Assembly: GCA_016180645.1 (NCBI GenBank)
Contig: JACPAV010000003.1
Span: 268,389-332,388, forward strand
Reading direction: 5' to 3'
Origin: Nitrospirota bacterium
GTDB taxonomy: Bacteria; JACPQY01
Length of the DNA stretch: 64,000 nucleotides
Every line of letters begins with the position of its first letter. Position 1 is the stretch's first letter. Positions 47,558 through 56,381 of the stretch are shown piece by piece. The notes beneath the pieces were generated by a model. That model ran no database searches. It was not told the DNA's origin and saw only the letters and a list, made by a program, of their open reading frames with translations. Position numbers and translations under genes: made by a program.

Positions 47558-48322
47558 CTAGAACTTCAGCGTCTGACCCTGCCCCATGATGCTGAGCGTC
47601 GGAATCTGAAGATCGTTCAATTCCCGCTCCATCTCGGGGAGGTTGGGGGACTTGATGTGGGTGATGAGGTGCTTCACGTCCGACCGGGCCAGTTTCTCCA
47701 ACTCTTTCCCGGCCATGGAAGGGGTGAGATGACCGCTGATCCGCGCCAGCTCGGCCATCTTGTTCGGGAATGAAGATTCAAGGATGACGGCTTTCAAGTG
47801 TTTCTCCTTGGCGAGTCCCGTCCAAACGTTGGTCAGCGGGCCCGTGTCGCCTGAGAAGAAGAATGAAGATTTCCCGTTCGAAACCAGAAACCCCACGGCC
47901 GCGATGGTGTGATTCACCTCGAACGCGGTCACGGTCAGATCGCCGAACTTGGTGGGTTCCTCCACGTGGATGGGCTTCAACATCATGATGGGCTTCTCGA
48001 TGCTCGGGATGATGGTGAAATCGGGCCAGATGGCGTTGTTCAGCAGGTGCGCCTTGAGTTCATGGAGCACTTGCGGAATCGAAACGACCACCAGCGGCTT
48101 GGTCCTTCGGCCGATCAGGTTGTCGGCCAAAAGCGACAGATCCCGAACGTGATCGAGGTGGGGGTGCGAGATGAACACGTAGTCCACGCCCATCTGCTGC
48201 TCCAGCGTGAGCACGGAGGTCACCGTGCCGGCATCCACCAGCGCGGAGTTGTTCACCAGATAGCCCGTCAGCCGGTAGCCGGGAAGCTCCGAGCCGTAGC
48301 AGCCGAGGGCTTTGAGATCCAT
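47558..48322 (-). CDS. Class II cyclic-AMP phosphodiesterase (metallo-beta-lactamase fold)
   Basis: This is a 254-residue metallohydrolase. The metal-binding motif SHPHLDHV and later FSGDTGP and SPNLP segments match class II cAMP phosphodiesterases (PDEase_II). I use the ATG at 48322; the frame continues upstream only as antisense of the cyclase gene. It begins 11 nt after the adenylate cyclase stop, so synthesis and breakdown of cAMP appear to be co-transcribed. Confidence 0.88.
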   Translation of the reverse strand: MDLKALGCYGSELPGYRLTGYLVNNSALVDAGTVTSVLTLEQQMGVDYVFISHPHLDHVRDLSLLADNLIGRRTKPLVVVSIPQVLHELKAHLLNNAIWPDFTIIPSIEKPIMMLKPIHVEEPTKFGDLTVTAFEVNHTIAAVGFLVSNGKSSFFFSGDTGPLTNVWTGLAKEKHLKAVILESSFPNKMAELARISGHLTPSMAGKELEKLARSDVKHLITHIKSPNLPEMERELNDLQIPTLSIMGQGQTLKF

Positions 48323-48333
48323 TCGAGGTTCGC

Positions 48334-50571
48334 CTATTTCGTGGTGAACACGTAAACGCCGTCCCAGGGGTCCGGCGGCGGCTGTTTCATGAGATCCTGG
48401 GATCTCTGGATATAGATGGTGGACGGCTTGTCCTCCGGCCGGTCTTTCAGGACCCGCTCGAAGGACTTGATCGCGTCTTCGAACTGTTGGGCGCGGTAGA
48501 GACCCAGAGCCTTCTGGAACTCCCCGATGAAGTCGAAGGTATGGGTCGCCCCGTCCTTCTTGCTCAGGAGTTCGTAGATCCGAATGGGTTCTTTTTTGCC
48601 TTTCACCCTCACGAAGTCGAGTTCCCGGTAGATGTAGTTGTCCTTCACCTGGGCGTAGGTCGATTCGCTGATGATGATCTGCGTGCCGTAATTCTTGTTC
48701 GTTCCTTCCAGGCGGGACCCGAGGTTCACGGCGTCGCCCATCACGGTGTAATTGAACCGCGTGTTCGATCCCATGTTTCCCACGCTCATCGGTCCCGTGT
48801 TTAACCCGATTCCGATGTTGATCTTCGGCAGGCCTTCCTTCTCCCACTGCGCCTGGAGTTCCCGGAGCTTCTGCAACATTTCGAGTGCGGTATCGCAGGC
48901 CTTCGCCGCATGGTCGGGATAGTGGATCGGAGCTCCGTAGAAGGCCATGATCGCGTCGCCCATGTATTTGTCCAGCGTGCCGGAATGTTTGAACAGGATG
49001 TCCGTCATGGGCGAGAGGTAGACGTTCAAGAGGTGCACGAGGGCCTCTGGAGTGAGTTTCTCCGAGATGCTGGTGAAATCCCGCACGTCTGAGAACAGCA
49101 CCGTCATCTCCAAGCGTTCGCCGCCCAATTTCAGCATGTCCGGGTTCTCGGTCACTTTGCTGACGACCGCCGGATCGAGATACGATTGGAAGGCGCCCTT
49201 GATCTTCTTCTTTTCCTTCTCTTCGCTGACGTACCGGTAGACGGTGACGCCGAGGAAGACGATGACCATGCAGCCCATCGGGTAGGCCATGGAGATCCAG
49301 TAGCCTTGGCGGATGAAGACCTGGACGATGGCGATGTAGTAGGCCGTCAGAAGCGGAATCAGGATGACGAAGCCCCAGACGGCGGAGAGTCGCACGAGGA
49401 TATTTCCGAGCACGAGGCCCGCGAGGACGATCACGCCCATGTCCATCAGGCGGTACCAGTGCGGCCGTTTCAAGTAATCGTTGTGAAGAATGTTGGAGAT
49501 GACGTTGAGGTGGACCTCCGTGCCGGGGAATTTTTCGTCCAAGGGCGTCACGCGCAAGTCGTACAGACCGGTGGCCGTGGCGCCGACGATGACGGCCTTG
49601 CCTTCCACGTCCTCGCGCTTGACGCGATCCGCCACGATATCGGCGATGCTCATGTGATCGAAACTCTCCGCTTTGCCGACGTAGTTGATGAGCATGCGGC
49701 CCTCGGGGTCGACGGGGATCGTGTGCAGGGGCTCCAGCGTCCCTTTCTTATAGAGGTGCACCTTCGCCAGACCCGACTCGTCCATCTCAAGTCCGAGCGT
49801 GGCATCCATGAGCACACCCGCCATCTGGAGTCCCAGCGAGGGATAGTATTCGTCCCCCGCCCGCGCCACGAGGGTGTACCAGCGGAGCTTCCCGTCCTCA
49901 ATGTCGTTGTCCATGTTGAAATGGCCGAAGAAGCGTGAGTTCTGAGAAAACAACTTGAGATTGGGAACCACGCCCTCGTAGGCGATTCCGGACTGTTTGG
50001 GTGAGCCTTGTTTGACGAGAAGCGTGGGGATGCGCGAGGCGGCCATCATGTCGAGGCTTTCTTTGAACTCGGCGGGATCCTGCGGAGATTCGGCGTCGAA
50101 GAAGTAGCCGAGCACGACGTTTTCGTATTTCTTCAGAGTGTCGGCCAGGATCACGTCGCGGTCCGCTTCCTTGGCTTTTCGGATCAGGAAGGGATCGGAA
50201 AAATACGGAACGAATTCATCGAGGATTTTGCTGGACGAATCGCGCTCGGCCCAGATCATGTCGAGCCCGATGACTTTTGCCCCGAGGGCTTCGAGTTTGT
50301 CGATCACCTGGGCCATCTTGTTCCGCGGCCAGGGGAAACGACCGATCTCTTTCAAGCTCTGTTCGTCGATAGCTGCGAGAACGGCCTCGTGGCCCACATC
50401 CACTTTCTTGCGCTGCTTGAGCCGCGTGTCGTAGGTGAGGAGTTCGAGCCTTTCGAAGAGGCCGACCTGGAAGATGTAAGCGATCAAGATCCCCAGGGTG
50501 ATCATGAAGCTGACCCTGAAACCGGTGAGCTTCAAGACGTGCGCTTTGGCGAAATCAACCAATTTCTTCAT
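48334..50571 (-). CDS. CHASE2-domain adenylate/guanylate cyclase
   Basis: This is a 745-residue membrane cyclase. One N-terminal helix, a periplasmic CHASE2 sensor domain (about 40-330), three further helices (about 370-440) and a cytoplasmic class III cyclase domain (about 500-680) are visible. Metal and substrate residues lie in FSDVRDFTSISE and DKYMGDAIMAFYG. A short TPR-like C-terminus follows. A perfect CRP-type palindrome lies 68 nt upstream. Confidence 0.92.
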   Translation of the reverse strand: MKKLVDFAKAHVLKLTGFRVSFMITLGILIAYIFQVGLFERLELLTYDTRLKQRKKVDVGHEAVLAAIDEQSLKEIGRFPWPRNKMAQVIDKLEALGAKVIGLDMIWAERDSSSKILDEFVPYFSDPFLIRKAKEADRDVILADTLKKYENVVLGYFFDAESPQDPAEFKESLDMMAASRIPTLLVKQGSPKQSGIAYEGVVPNLKLFSQNSRFFGHFNMDNDIEDGKLRWYTLVARAGDEYYPSLGLQMAGVLMDATLGLEMDESGLAKVHLYKKGTLEPLHTIPVDPEGRMLINYVGKAESFDHMSIADIVADRVKREDVEGKAVIVGATATGLYDLRVTPLDEKFPGTEVHLNVISNILHNDYLKRPHWYRLMDMGVIVLAGLVLGNILVRLSAVWGFVILIPLLTAYYIAIVQVFIRQGYWISMAYPMGCMVIVFLGVTVYRYVSEEKEKKKIKGAFQSYLDPAVVSKVTENPDMLKLGGERLEMTVLFSDVRDFTSISEKLTPEALVHLLNVYLSPMTDILFKHSGTLDKYMGDAIMAFYGAPIHYPDHAAKACDTALEMLQKLRELQAQWEKEGLPKINIGIGLNTGPMSVGNMGSNTRFNYTVMGDAVNLGSRLEGTNKNYGTQIIISESTYAQVKDNYIYRELDFVRVKGKKEPIRIYELLSKKDGATHTFDFIGEFQKALGLYRAQQFEDAIKSFERVLKDRPEDKPSTIYIQRSQDLMKQPPPDPWDGVYVFTTK

Positions 50572-50582
50572 TAATCGGCCAT

Positions 50583-50604
50583 TTTATAGGACCCCTGTTT
50601 TTTT
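50583..50604 (-). promoter_or_regulatory. Candidate promoter of the cyclase operon
   Basis: TATAAA at 50583-50588 serves as -10, and TTTACA about 15 nt upstream as -35. Spacing is short and no ribosome site precedes the ATG at 50571. Confidence 0.4.
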
Positions 50605-50638
50605 GTAAATGGCATGTAAACACCTGAGAAATCGCAAT

Positions 50639-50654
50639 TGTGATGTATATCACA
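50639..50654. promoter_or_regulatory. CRP-type binding site
   Basis: This is a perfect TGTGA-N6-TCACA palindrome (TGTGATGTATATCACA), the consensus for the cAMP receptor protein. It is centred about 70 nt upstream of the likely transcription start of the cyclase, a class I activator position; it could equally repress. Confidence 0.75.
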
Positions 50655-50662
50655 ATGCGGAC

Positions 50663-50677
50663 GCCACGCGACGTGGC
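50663..50677 (-). terminator. Weak hairpin after the NapC-like cytochrome gene
   Basis: A GCCACG/CGTGGC stem with loop CGA is present, without a T-run on the minus strand. It is a poor but possible terminator for the respiratory cluster. Confidence 0.3.
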
Positions 50678-50761
50678 ACCTAGAAGAAGCCAGGCGGCAG
50701 ACTTGGAAGGCGCGGGACGAGCCGGGCGACTCCGAGTGTCAAGGGCGCTGGTGGAGACCCA

Positions 50762-51544
50762 CTACTCGTGGCACTCCAGGCAGGGTGGCTCTTCCATGTC
50801 GATCAGCTCGCCGTGTTCGGTCTTGTTCGAGTGGCACTGGCGGCAGACCATGCCCTTGGGGAGATGCTCGTCCACCTTGTGGGTCTCCTTGTACTCCAGA
50901 TGGCAGCCGCCGCAATCGCTCCGAACGAGATGTTCGTACAAGGGAGGCTTGATCGAATCCTCGGGATGGCAGGTTTCGCACGTTTCTTTGGTCTGCTCGT
51001 GGCAGCCGTTGCCCATGCAGGCGGTCATCTTCGGGCGGTTCGTCGGCTCGGCCTCATGATCGTGCGTGATGGTGTAGTGACAGTCGGGACAGCGCATCTC
51101 CTCGAGCTTGATGTGGAGCTCGTGGTTCATTTTGATGTGCTTCTCGTTGTGCTCGTATTTGAGTTCTTTCTTGTTCGGGATGTCCTTGTGACAGCGGAGA
51201 CAGTTGTCGTTCAGCCGCTCCGTTCGCGAGGCGAAGACCATGTGGTCGTCCGCATCAGCCATCTGCCAGGGAAATTTCGGCAGGTGCATGGCGTGGCACT
51301 CGACGCAACGCACTTCCGAGTACGGTGGATGGACCTTGGACGTACCGCCGACAAAAGAGGTTTCTCCCGTGGAGTGGCAGCTCAGGCAGTTGTGCGGGCT
51401 GCGCGCGTATTTCGCGAGCCCCCAACCGGAGGTGAGCGCGAAAACGGCTCCCGCCCCCAGGAAGATCGCGAGGTTCCTGATCGTCAGGGGAGGAATGTGG
51501 AGCGTCTTCACGCGACCGATCAGCGATTGGATTCGACGGCCCAT
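50762..51544 (-). CDS. Membrane-anchored multihaem cytochrome c (NapC/NirT-like)
   Basis: This is a 260-residue cytochrome with one N-terminal membrane anchor (about 20-42) and eight CxxCH motifs (CLSCH, CVECH, CLRCH, CPDCH, CETCH, CGGCH, CRQCH, CLECH) plus one CMGNGCH (CX4CH). It should carry electrons between quinol or the molybdoenzyme and periplasmic partners. The ATG follows the molybdoenzyme stop by 5 nt; a GTG at 51553 (GTGA overlap) is an alternative. It is the last gene of the cluster. Confidence 0.9.
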   Translation of the reverse strand: MGRRIQSLIGRVKTLHIPPLTIRNLAIFLGAGAVFALTSGWGLAKYARSPHNCLSCHSTGETSFVGGTSKVHPPYSEVRCVECHAMHLPKFPWQMADADDHMVFASRTERLNDNCLRCHKDIPNKKELKYEHNEKHIKMNHELHIKLEEMRCPDCHYTITHDHEAEPTNRPKMTACMGNGCHEQTKETCETCHPEDSIKPPLYEHLVRSDCGGCHLEYKETHKVDEHLPKGMVCRQCHSNKTEHGELIDMEEPPCLECHE

Positions 51545-51549
51545 GGCGC

Positions 51550-53910
51550 TCACTCGAAGAAGAACAGGTATTTTTCCACGAAGCCCGGCTTCGGCCTGGA
51601 AGCCACTTTCAGGACGGATACCACGGTGTCCTGCCAGGCGACGCCCCCTCCGGCGCGGTCGGTTTTGGCCGCCACTAGCGGCTTCACGTGAACTCCATTC
51701 CCTTCCTTCTCCCACCACACCAGCTTCGTTTCGGGGTTCGCGCTCTTGAACGCCTTGGCCCGTGCCACGTGGCCATACCCCCAGTGGCCGCAATTGTCCG
51801 ATATGGCGATGACGCGGGGGTGGATGCCCTGGACCAGGAGGACTTCGCCCCGGACGATGCCCGTCCGGGAAATCACCTCCAGCACGTCGCCGCTCTCCAG
51901 ACCCAACTCCTCGCCGGTGGACCGGTTGATGAGGATCGGGTTGCGGTGAACGATCTCGGAGAGCTTGAGCGAGCCCGCGGTGTGGTAATGGGTGTGGACG
52001 TTCCACTGGAAGTTTGTCAGGGCGAACTGGCTCGGTCGCATCTCCGCATACTCCGGCACCGGCTCATAGGTCGGCATGGGATTGAGTCCCATTTTCTCCA
52101 GCCGCGCGGAGTGGATTTCGAATTTTCCTGAGGGCGTGTCGAAGCCGCCTTTCCGATATTTCTGGTAGTCCGGTTTGGCGTCGGGATCTCTCCAGAATCC
52201 CTTCTTCACCAGGTATTCCAGGCCGCCCGCCTTTTCCAATCCGGCGATTCCGGCCACCTGCGCGTAGAGGTAGTCCTCGGGATCGAAGTAGAAATATTTC
52301 GTCATGGGGCCATCCAGCAGCGTCGCCAACTCGATCAGGATATCCATGACCGGCTTGGACTCGCCCAGCGGTTTGACCACCGGCTGCCGAAGGCTGACGA
52401 ACGGCACCATTTCCATGGACGGCGGCGATTCCAGTTCCCATCGTTCGAGGTAGGTGGACGCAGGGAGAACGACGTCGGCCAACGCCGCGGTCTCCGTCAT
52501 GTGGCTGTCGATGGCCACATGGAAGGGGATCTTGATTTCGTTCTTGAAAAGGGCATCCACGGCTTCCGTGTGGGGCGCCTCGTACAGGGGGTTTCCCATG
52601 TAGGTGAACCACACGCCGATTTGCGGTTTCTCCATCTCCGCCAGCTTTTCGAAGAGACCATAGGTCGATTCCCGGCCCGTCTGGGAATTAAGGAAGGCGC
52701 TCGCTGCGGCGGGTTTCGGCGGAACGGGCTCGGGATCGCGGAAGGCGTAGCTCCGCGGGAGGCAGAAGCCGCCGAGGGCGTCGATGCGGCCGGTGACCGC
52801 GTTGAGGAGCATGATGCAACGCTCATTCTGCACGCCGTTGACGTGCTTGCTGACGCCTCCGGAAGAGATCGTGGTGGCGTACCGGCTCCGGGCGAATTCG
52901 AGGGCGATGCGGACGATGTCCGCCGCTGCGACGCCGCTTTCCTGCTCGGCCCGCTCGGGGGTGTACGGCGCGAGGTGCTTCCGGAGCCGGTCCGGCGCCA
53001 CGTTGGTCCAGTTTCTCAGAAAGGCTTCATCGTGGAGGTTCTCCCGCATGATGACGTGGGCCATCGCCAGCGCGATCAATCCGTCCGTGCCGGGGAACGG
53101 CGCAAACCATTCATCGCTCCGGCCGGCGGTCTGGCTGCATCGCACGTCGAAGCTGACGAGCTTGGCGCCGTAATGCACCTGGGAATGCCGGATCTTCGTC
53201 TGCCTTCCTTCGGTCAGCCGCTGGACGAAACTCGTGCGCAGATAGTGCGCTTCGTACGGATTGGCGCCGAAGTTGAGAATGTACTCGGTGTTGACCACGT
53301 CGGACACCTCAACAGGCGCTCCCCATGTGGCCTCCTGCGCCAGACGCTTGTTCTGGTTCGTCAGACCCACGTGAACGAGCGCGTTCGGGGAGCCGAAGGC
53401 ACGGGCAAATCGTTCGGTGAACTTCTGCGTCGTAATGTCCCGGCTGCTGTACAAGAAAAACTTTTCGGGTGTCTTCGCCTCCCACAGAGCGCGGAGTTTC
53501 CCGCCGACCAGTTTGTGGGCCTCGTCCCAGGAGATCTGTTTCCATTGGCCCTCGCCCCGCTTTCCGGTGCGGACCATCGGATGAAGGATCCGTTCAGGAT
53601 CGTAGAGGATGTCTTTGGCCGCGTGACCCTTGGCGCACATGCGGCCGCGCGAGTTGGGGTGATTGGGATTTCCTCCGACCTTGGCCAGCGCTCCGTCCGT
53701 CGCATACCCGATGATCCCGCACCGCGCATAGCAGTTCAGGCACGTGCTGTGGATGTTCCGGTGCGCGCGGCGCGTCGTCCGCGTGACGCTCCTCCCCCCC
53801 ATCTGGAGCTCCATGGGGAGGGTGGCCTTGGGAAGCAGCGTTCCGGCGGCCGCGATGCCCGCCGCCGCGCCCGTAGTCATGAGGAACTGCCTTCGGTGGA
53901 GTTTTCTCAT
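51550..53910 (-). CDS. Tat-exported molybdopterin oxidoreductase, catalytic subunit
   Basis: This is a 786-residue bis-MGD enzyme of the PsrA/PhsA/TtrA type. A Tat signal (RRQFLMTTGAAAG) precedes the [4Fe-4S] site C57-x2-C60-x3-C64-x27-C92. Where PsrA relatives have the Mo ligand Cys (HSSxC), this protein has HVGLTNQN (H180, T184), so neither Cys, Ser nor Sec is in place. The C-terminal domain contains HTHYHTAGSL and the molybdopterin-dinucleotide domain. Start: ATG 1 nt after the NrfD gene stop. Substrate unknown. Confidence 0.9.
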   Translation of the reverse strand: MRKLHRRQFLMTTGAAAGIAAAGTLLPKATLPMELQMGGRSVTRTTRRAHRNIHSTCLNCYARCGIIGYATDGALAKVGGNPNHPNSRGRMCAKGHAAKDILYDPERILHPMVRTGKRGEGQWKQISWDEAHKLVGGKLRALWEAKTPEKFFLYSSRDITTQKFTERFARAFGSPNALVHVGLTNQNKRLAQEATWGAPVEVSDVVNTEYILNFGANPYEAHYLRTSFVQRLTEGRQTKIRHSQVHYGAKLVSFDVRCSQTAGRSDEWFAPFPGTDGLIALAMAHVIMRENLHDEAFLRNWTNVAPDRLRKHLAPYTPERAEQESGVAAADIVRIALEFARSRYATTISSGGVSKHVNGVQNERCIMLLNAVTGRIDALGGFCLPRSYAFRDPEPVPPKPAAASAFLNSQTGRESTYGLFEKLAEMEKPQIGVWFTYMGNPLYEAPHTEAVDALFKNEIKIPFHVAIDSHMTETAALADVVLPASTYLERWELESPPSMEMVPFVSLRQPVVKPLGESKPVMDILIELATLLDGPMTKYFYFDPEDYLYAQVAGIAGLEKAGGLEYLVKKGFWRDPDAKPDYQKYRKGGFDTPSGKFEIHSARLEKMGLNPMPTYEPVPEYAEMRPSQFALTNFQWNVHTHYHTAGSLKLSEIVHRNPILINRSTGEELGLESGDVLEVISRTGIVRGEVLLVQGIHPRVIAISDNCGHWGYGHVARAKAFKSANPETKLVWWEKEGNGVHVKPLVAAKTDRAGGGVAWQDTVVSVLKVASRPKPGFVEKYLFFFE

Positions 53911-53911
53911 G

Positions 53912-54826
53912 TCAGTGCAGGGGTATGCTTTGACCGGCATAGACCACCGTGAGTCGCATCGCGTAAATTCCGAGGAGGACGAGAACCGAAGCCACATTCG
54001 CGGAGGCGAGCGAACCCCGAAACGGCTTCACAAAGATCAGAATCAGGGGAATCAGACTCCCAAGGAACACCTCCACGCCCAGGAACAGGAACGTGAACTT
54101 CCCGTGGAGGAGGAGCTGAGCCACGTAGTACTCCTCCGCCTTGGAGGTCAGGAGGACCAGGATGTCGTTGGAAATCAGGAAGAGGTCCACGATGATCACC
54201 GCACCGAGGAATTTCACCAGATTCAGGATCAGCCCCTTCTCGACCTCCGTTTCCTTGGGATCGCGTTTCTTGGCCGCCCAGCGGTTGTAGATCGAGGCAG
54301 CCACAACCATGAGCGCGAAGCCGGAGACCATGGCGGAGACGAGGAAGAGCGTCGGCATGAGCGCCGTGCTCCACAGGGGCCGGCCTTTTCCAAGGGCGAG
54401 AATGAATCCCGTGTAGCCGTGCACACACACTGCGAGCGGGATGCCAATGATGCCGATGAGCTTGGCCGCCTTCTGCCTCCCCGTGAAGAGCGCCCACGCG
54501 TAAAGCGTTGCATTGAGTGGATAGGAAGTCAGGAGGAAAGTGCCGTAGGTGATGGGGGACGTCATATGGAGATAGACGAAGAGGTACCAGAACCGCGTCG
54601 GCTGCTCGAGATCGATGACAAGGAAAAGAGGGGCGATGACGAGGGCCAACGGCGCCATGATGGAGCCGATCTTTGCGAGAGCCTTGTACTCGGTGCGGCC
54701 GCCGAGGACGGCGATAACGGAGATGACGAACGATCCGGCGGAGATGCCCGTGAGGTAGAAGTAGGTGGCGATTTCCTTCCCCAGGGGGATGACGTGCGGG
54801 GTGTTGAAAAGCGTTTGTGCTTCCAC
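53912..54826 (-). CDS. NrfD/PsrC-like membrane subunit
   Basis: This is a 304-residue polytopic membrane protein with about eight helices, starting at a GTG preceded by GGAGGAGGA. It is the quinol-interacting membrane anchor of the PsrABC/NrfD type (LGKEIATYFYLTGISAGSFV). It lies 1 nt after the ferredoxin gene. Confidence 0.9.
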   Translation of the reverse strand: MEAQTLFNTPHVIPLGKEIATYFYLTGISAGSFVISVIAVLGGRTEYKALAKIGSIMAPLALVIAPLFLVIDLEQPTRFWYLFVYLHMTSPITYGTFLLTSYPLNATLYAWALFTGRQKAAKLIGIIGIPLAVCVHGYTGFILALGKGRPLWSTALMPTLFLVSAMVSGFALMVVAASIYNRWAAKKRDPKETEVEKGLILNLVKFLGAVIIVDLFLISNDILVLLTSKAEEYYVAQLLLHGKFTFLFLGVEVFLGSLIPLILIFVKPFRGSLASANVASVLVLLGIYAMRLTVVYAGQSIPLH

Positions 54827-54827
54827 C

Positions 54828-55535
54828 CTATTCCTCCTCCCAGCCTTTGAGAGGATCGGCGGCGTCCAGATCAAGGCCGATGTAAAACACCCGGGGGTTC
54901 GTACCCATTTCCGGTTTGAGCACGCTGACCGGTTCCGTGGCCAGGATTTGGGAGATCTCGCTGTTTGGATCGTTCATGTCCCCGAAGATCCGGGCTCGAC
55001 CGATGCACGTTTCCACACAGGCCGGCACAAGCCCCGCATCCACCCGATGGTCGCAGAACGTGCATTTCTGCACGTATTTCTTGAGGGGATTCACGTATCG
55101 CACGTCGTATGGGCACGAGGCCATGCAGTACTTGCAGCCGATGCACCGGTGCTGGTCGATCATCACGATCCCATCCTCCCGTTGCCAGGTCGCTTCAACG
55201 GGGCAGTTGGCCAGACAGATCGGTTTCTCGCAGTTATTGCAAAGGATGGGGACGAACGAGCGGGAGACATGCGGGTACTTCCCTTTTTCGACGACCTTCA
55301 CCCATGTGCGGAATACGCCTGGCGGGACGTCGTTCTCCTCCTTGCAGGCCACCGTGCAGGACTGGCAGCCGATGCAGCGGCGGAGGTCGATGACCATCGC
55401 GTAGCGCTTCCTGCCTGCCTTTCCCGCGGCCGGACCTTTGGCGCCCTCGTGACCGACCCGGTGGGCGAGCCCTTCGCGGCCCGCAGACGCAGCCGTTCCG
55501 GGCAGTCCGCCAGCCTCTTTCTCCTTCGCAGCCAT
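54828..55535 (-). CDS. Four-cluster ferredoxin subunit (PsrB/NrfC-like)
   Basis: This is a 235-residue iron-sulfur protein. Four Cys groups (CIGCQSCTVAC, CNNCEKPICLANC, CIGCKYCMASC, CTFC plus CVETC) would hold four [4Fe-4S] clusters and pass electrons between the NrfD subunit and the molybdoenzyme. The first about 45 residues are an Ala/Gly/Lys-rich extension with no Tat signal, so export probably depends on the catalytic subunit. Confidence 0.92.
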   Translation of the reverse strand: MAAKEKEAGGLPGTAASAGREGLAHRVGHEGAKGPAAGKAGRKRYAMVIDLRRCIGCQSCTVACKEENDVPPGVFRTWVKVVEKGKYPHVSRSFVPILCNNCEKPICLANCPVEATWQREDGIVMIDQHRCIGCKYCMASCPYDVRYVNPLKKYVQKCTFCDHRVDAGLVPACVETCIGRARIFGDMNDPNSEISQILATEPVSVLKPEMGTNPRVFYIGLDLDAADPLKGWEEE

Positions 55536-55587
55536 ATTGACAGCCCTTCGGGATGTTCCGGGAAACGGTTCCCGGGCCCTTCAGCCG

Positions 55588-56025
55588 CTATTTCTCGTCT
55601 TCTTCTTCTTCTTCCTCGGCTGCGCCGGCGCCCTCTTCCTCGGGCGTGACAGCGACCTTGGTCTTCCGAGCTGCCAGCCACTCGGTGAGGGTCTTCAGCT
55701 CTTCGTCCGTGCCCTTGAATTTCTTCTTGTGGCCGACCTTCTTGGATTTATCGAAATGCGACTCGATCTTCACTTCCTTCTTCAGCCATTTGGTGAAGAA
55801 CGCGGCGTCTTGTTCCGCTCCGACGTTGGAGAGATCCGGCCCCTTCTTGGCCTTGCCGGTTTTCTTGCTGATTTTTTTCTCGATGGCTTCCGCCTTGACC
55901 AAGTGGCAGTCGTTACACTTCTTCTCCAGGAAGATGTCTTTTCCTGAAGCGGCGAACGTCGCCGAAGGCAGCGCCGCCGCCAGGAACGGCGCCACGACGA
56001 ACAGCGAAACAAGCCTGCGCATCAT
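55588..56025 (-). CDS. Monohaem cytochrome c with acidic tail
   Basis: This is a 145-residue periplasmic cytochrome. A signal peptide (about 1-26) precedes CNDCH (37-41). The central region is Lys-rich and the C-terminus is a run of Glu residues (AAEEEEEEDEK). Strong opposite charge patches suggest protein-protein docking. It precedes the FeS/NrfD/Mo genes and follows the gap with repeats. Confidence 0.85.
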   Translation of the reverse strand: MMRRLVSLFVVAPFLAAALPSATFAASGKDIFLEKKCNDCHLVKAEAIEKKISKKTGKAKKGPDLSNVGAEQDAAFFTKWLKKEVKIESHFDKSKKVGHKKKFKGTDEELKTLTEWLAARKTKVAVTPEEEGAGAAEEEEEEDEK

Positions 56026-56381
56026 CGGGATTCCTCCTTTTCCAAATAGGCGTCCGGTCGGACGACCTCGGTATTTATGGGTGTCTCCACTCAGATCACC
56101 TTTCTGCGGGAGGGTAACAACCGTTCCCGGTGTCGCCCATGACCACGGTCAACACTTGTAAGCGTTCAGCCATCAGCCGTCAGCAATCAGCTTCAGGATC
56201 CGGAATCAGGGGACCGGCCGTCTCTCGTCCTCTTCCTCTTCCTGCGGCCCAAGCGGATGGCCGAGAGCTTAGAGCGTCTAACAGAATGCGTAGGGGAGGG
56301 TCTTCAGACCCTCCCGACAAGAGGGAGCATCTGAAGATGCTCCCCTACGAATCGGCATTCTGTTAGAGGCTCCTAGGAAAC
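56026..56381. other. 356-nt gap with repeats inside the respiratory cluster
   Basis: This gap separates the cyt b/Rieske part from the molybdoenzyme part. It holds a GCTGA micro-repeat tract (56163-56195) and a composite palindromic element (56278-56366). No gene is visible. Confidence 0.7.
56278..56366. repeat. Composite palindromic repeat element, copy 1
   Basis: Outer 12-bp inverted repeats CTAACAGAATGC (56278-56289) and GCATTCTGTTAG (56355-56366) enclose two 22-bp palindromes: GGGAGGGTCT-TC-AGACCCTCCC (56294-56315) and GGGAGCATCT-GA-AGATGCTCCC (56323-56344), joined by a short GACAAGA linker. A second, expanded copy lies at the right end of the window. Confidence 0.85.

Noticed and set aside
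50672-50712. Possible transcription terminator or operator in the gap before the cyclase
   Set aside because: No stem followed by a T-run; only the CRP-like palindrome and one weak hairpin were kept.
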